Shown: piece after piece, positions 49,618-50,130 of the stretch
Numbering within the stretch: position 1 is the stretch's first letter
Layout: every line of letters begins with the position of its first letter
Assembly (NCBI RefSeq): GCF_009828585.1
Contig: NZ_WSRZ01000027.1
Location: 1-50,130, forward strand
From: Shewanella litoralis
Lineage (GTDB): Bacteria > Pseudomonadota > Gammaproteobacteria > Enterobacterales > Shewanellaceae
Direction of reading: 5' to 3'
DNA: 50,130 nt
Notes under the pieces: generated by a model
Database searches by the model: none
Told to the model about the DNA's origin: nothing
The model's input: only the letters and a program-made list of their open reading frames with translations
Position numbers and translations under genes: made by a program

Positions 49618-50018
49618 TCTCATTTTTGAATCGTAAATGATCAGCGATTTGATTCGTGGCCTCAATGGTACTGACTCAGTTTTGTTTATCATTAAACTTC
49701 ATGATAAACAAAATCAATTATATCTAAACAGAAGAATTAGAACTAAGTTCTTACAAAAATTTAAGCTACTGTGAGTTAACAATATGGCCTGCAGCCACTA
49801 ACGTCGTGGCGCTTCACCCACACCAGACCAAGAGGAAACCAACGGCTGCTCCTCTTTACTCTTTATAAAAGAATTGGCCCAGCCGCCACATCAAAATTAT
49901 CATTCTTGTTACTAAACGAGAGCTGCGATAATTTCGCGACGTGGTTGAATCCAGCTTTTGACTTCGTTTGTAGTCCGCTTCGGCCAACTCTTTATAGTAA
50001 AGAATACCTCAGATCTGG
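49618..50018. other. Gene-free region with repeat copy B
   Basis: Downstream of the kinase gene there is AT-rich DNA with short palindromic segments (GTTTATCATTAAACTTCATGATAAAC-like pairing, 49683-49708) and then copy B of the dispersed repeat. No open frame of note is seen on either strand until the minus-strand partial gene at the edge. Confidence 0.55.
49783..49985. repeat. Dispersed intergenic repeat, copy B
   Basis: Block 1 at 49783-49827 and block 2 core at 49948-49985 (weaker similarity from about 49922) match copy A (12333-12519), in the same order and orientation. Block starts are 165 bases apart here against 149 in copy A. Both copies lie just downstream of a plus-strand gene end. 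Confidence 0.8.
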
Positions 50019-50130
50019 TTAAGCAAACACGATATTAGTGCTATCTAACAGCTCAAGTTCTTGAGCTGTTAGATTTAATGATGGCTTCTCGTCTTTTAAA
50101 CAATATGCAATCAATCCACCAACTAGATTA
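50019..50130 (-). CDS. C-terminal end of an unknown protein (cut by window edge)
   Basis: On the minus strand a frame enters from the right edge and ends with TAA at 50019-50021, giving at least 36 residues: NLVGGLIAYCLKDEKPSLNL then TAQELELLDSTNIVFA. A perfect 15-bp inverted repeat (50043-50057 with 50060-50074) lies inside it. The family is not recognised from this fragment; the composition looks like ordinary protein. Confidence 0.5.
   Translation of the reverse strand, partial: NLVGGLIAYCLKDEKPSLNLTAQELELLDSTNIVFA

Overview
The window most likely comes from a Shewanella or close relative (marine Gammaproteobacteria). Pointers are an OmcA/MtrC-type multiheme cytochrome c lipoprotein, an SO_0444-type Cu/Zn efflux permease next to a ZntR-like regulator, a TAXI-TRAP transporter with DUF1850, the purH-purD pair, a GlyGly-CTERM surface protein and moderately AT-rich DNA. 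This assignment is inference from gene content; no database was searched.

Layout. 1-109: 3' end of a probable IS630-type transposase. 190-3129: patatin-like lipase, YhcH-type protein and Mn-dependent pyrophosphatase. 3220-6741 (minus): TAXI-TRAP uptake operon (binding protein, fused permease, DUF1850 protein). 7080-9973: lipoprotein glycerophosphodiester phosphodiesterase, DsbA-family protein and MtgA transglycosylase. 10199-12133: radical SAM protein with an unusual CX4CX2C cluster motif. 12134-13099: gene-free stretch made of palindromic and dispersed repeats. 13100-14647: small lipoprotein, tRNA-Leu(CAA) with a decayed upstream partial copy, and a DUF3149 micro-protein. 14753-18025: SieB-like membrane protein, TcdA and a trimeric-type porin. 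18114-22747: quinol monooxygenase-like protein, ElaA, and an EmrAB-type efflux pair with divergent LysR regulator. 22989-27415: 40-aa basic protein, Oar-like TonB receptor and a divergent S1/P1 nuclease.

27517-31819 holds the nine-heme cytochrome lipoprotein and the Cu/Zn efflux permease with its MerR-type regulator, whose promoter has the 20-bp spacer typical of MerR control. 32136-35113: purH and purD. 35251-38078: two small unknown proteins, one behind a perfect CRP/FNR-like palindrome, and an NhaC antiporter. 38488-43716: a 1742-residue secreted protein with many adhesion-type domains, a GlyGly-CTERM tail, a second internal signal peptide and a C-terminal outer-membrane barrel, all in one frame. 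43842-45765: GNAT acetyltransferase and FAD amine oxidase. 45910-49617: two tandem spondin-domain proteins followed by a response regulator and histidine kinase, with a 19-bp hairpin covering the regulator's ribosome binding site. A second copy of the dispersed repeat and the end of an unknown minus-strand gene close the window.

Most interesting points: the single-ORF GlyGly-CTERM/internal-signal/barrel architecture, the two-copy intergenic repeat (12333-12519 and 49783-49985), the hairpin in front of the response regulator, the nine-heme cytochrome and the CX4CX2C radical SAM motif.
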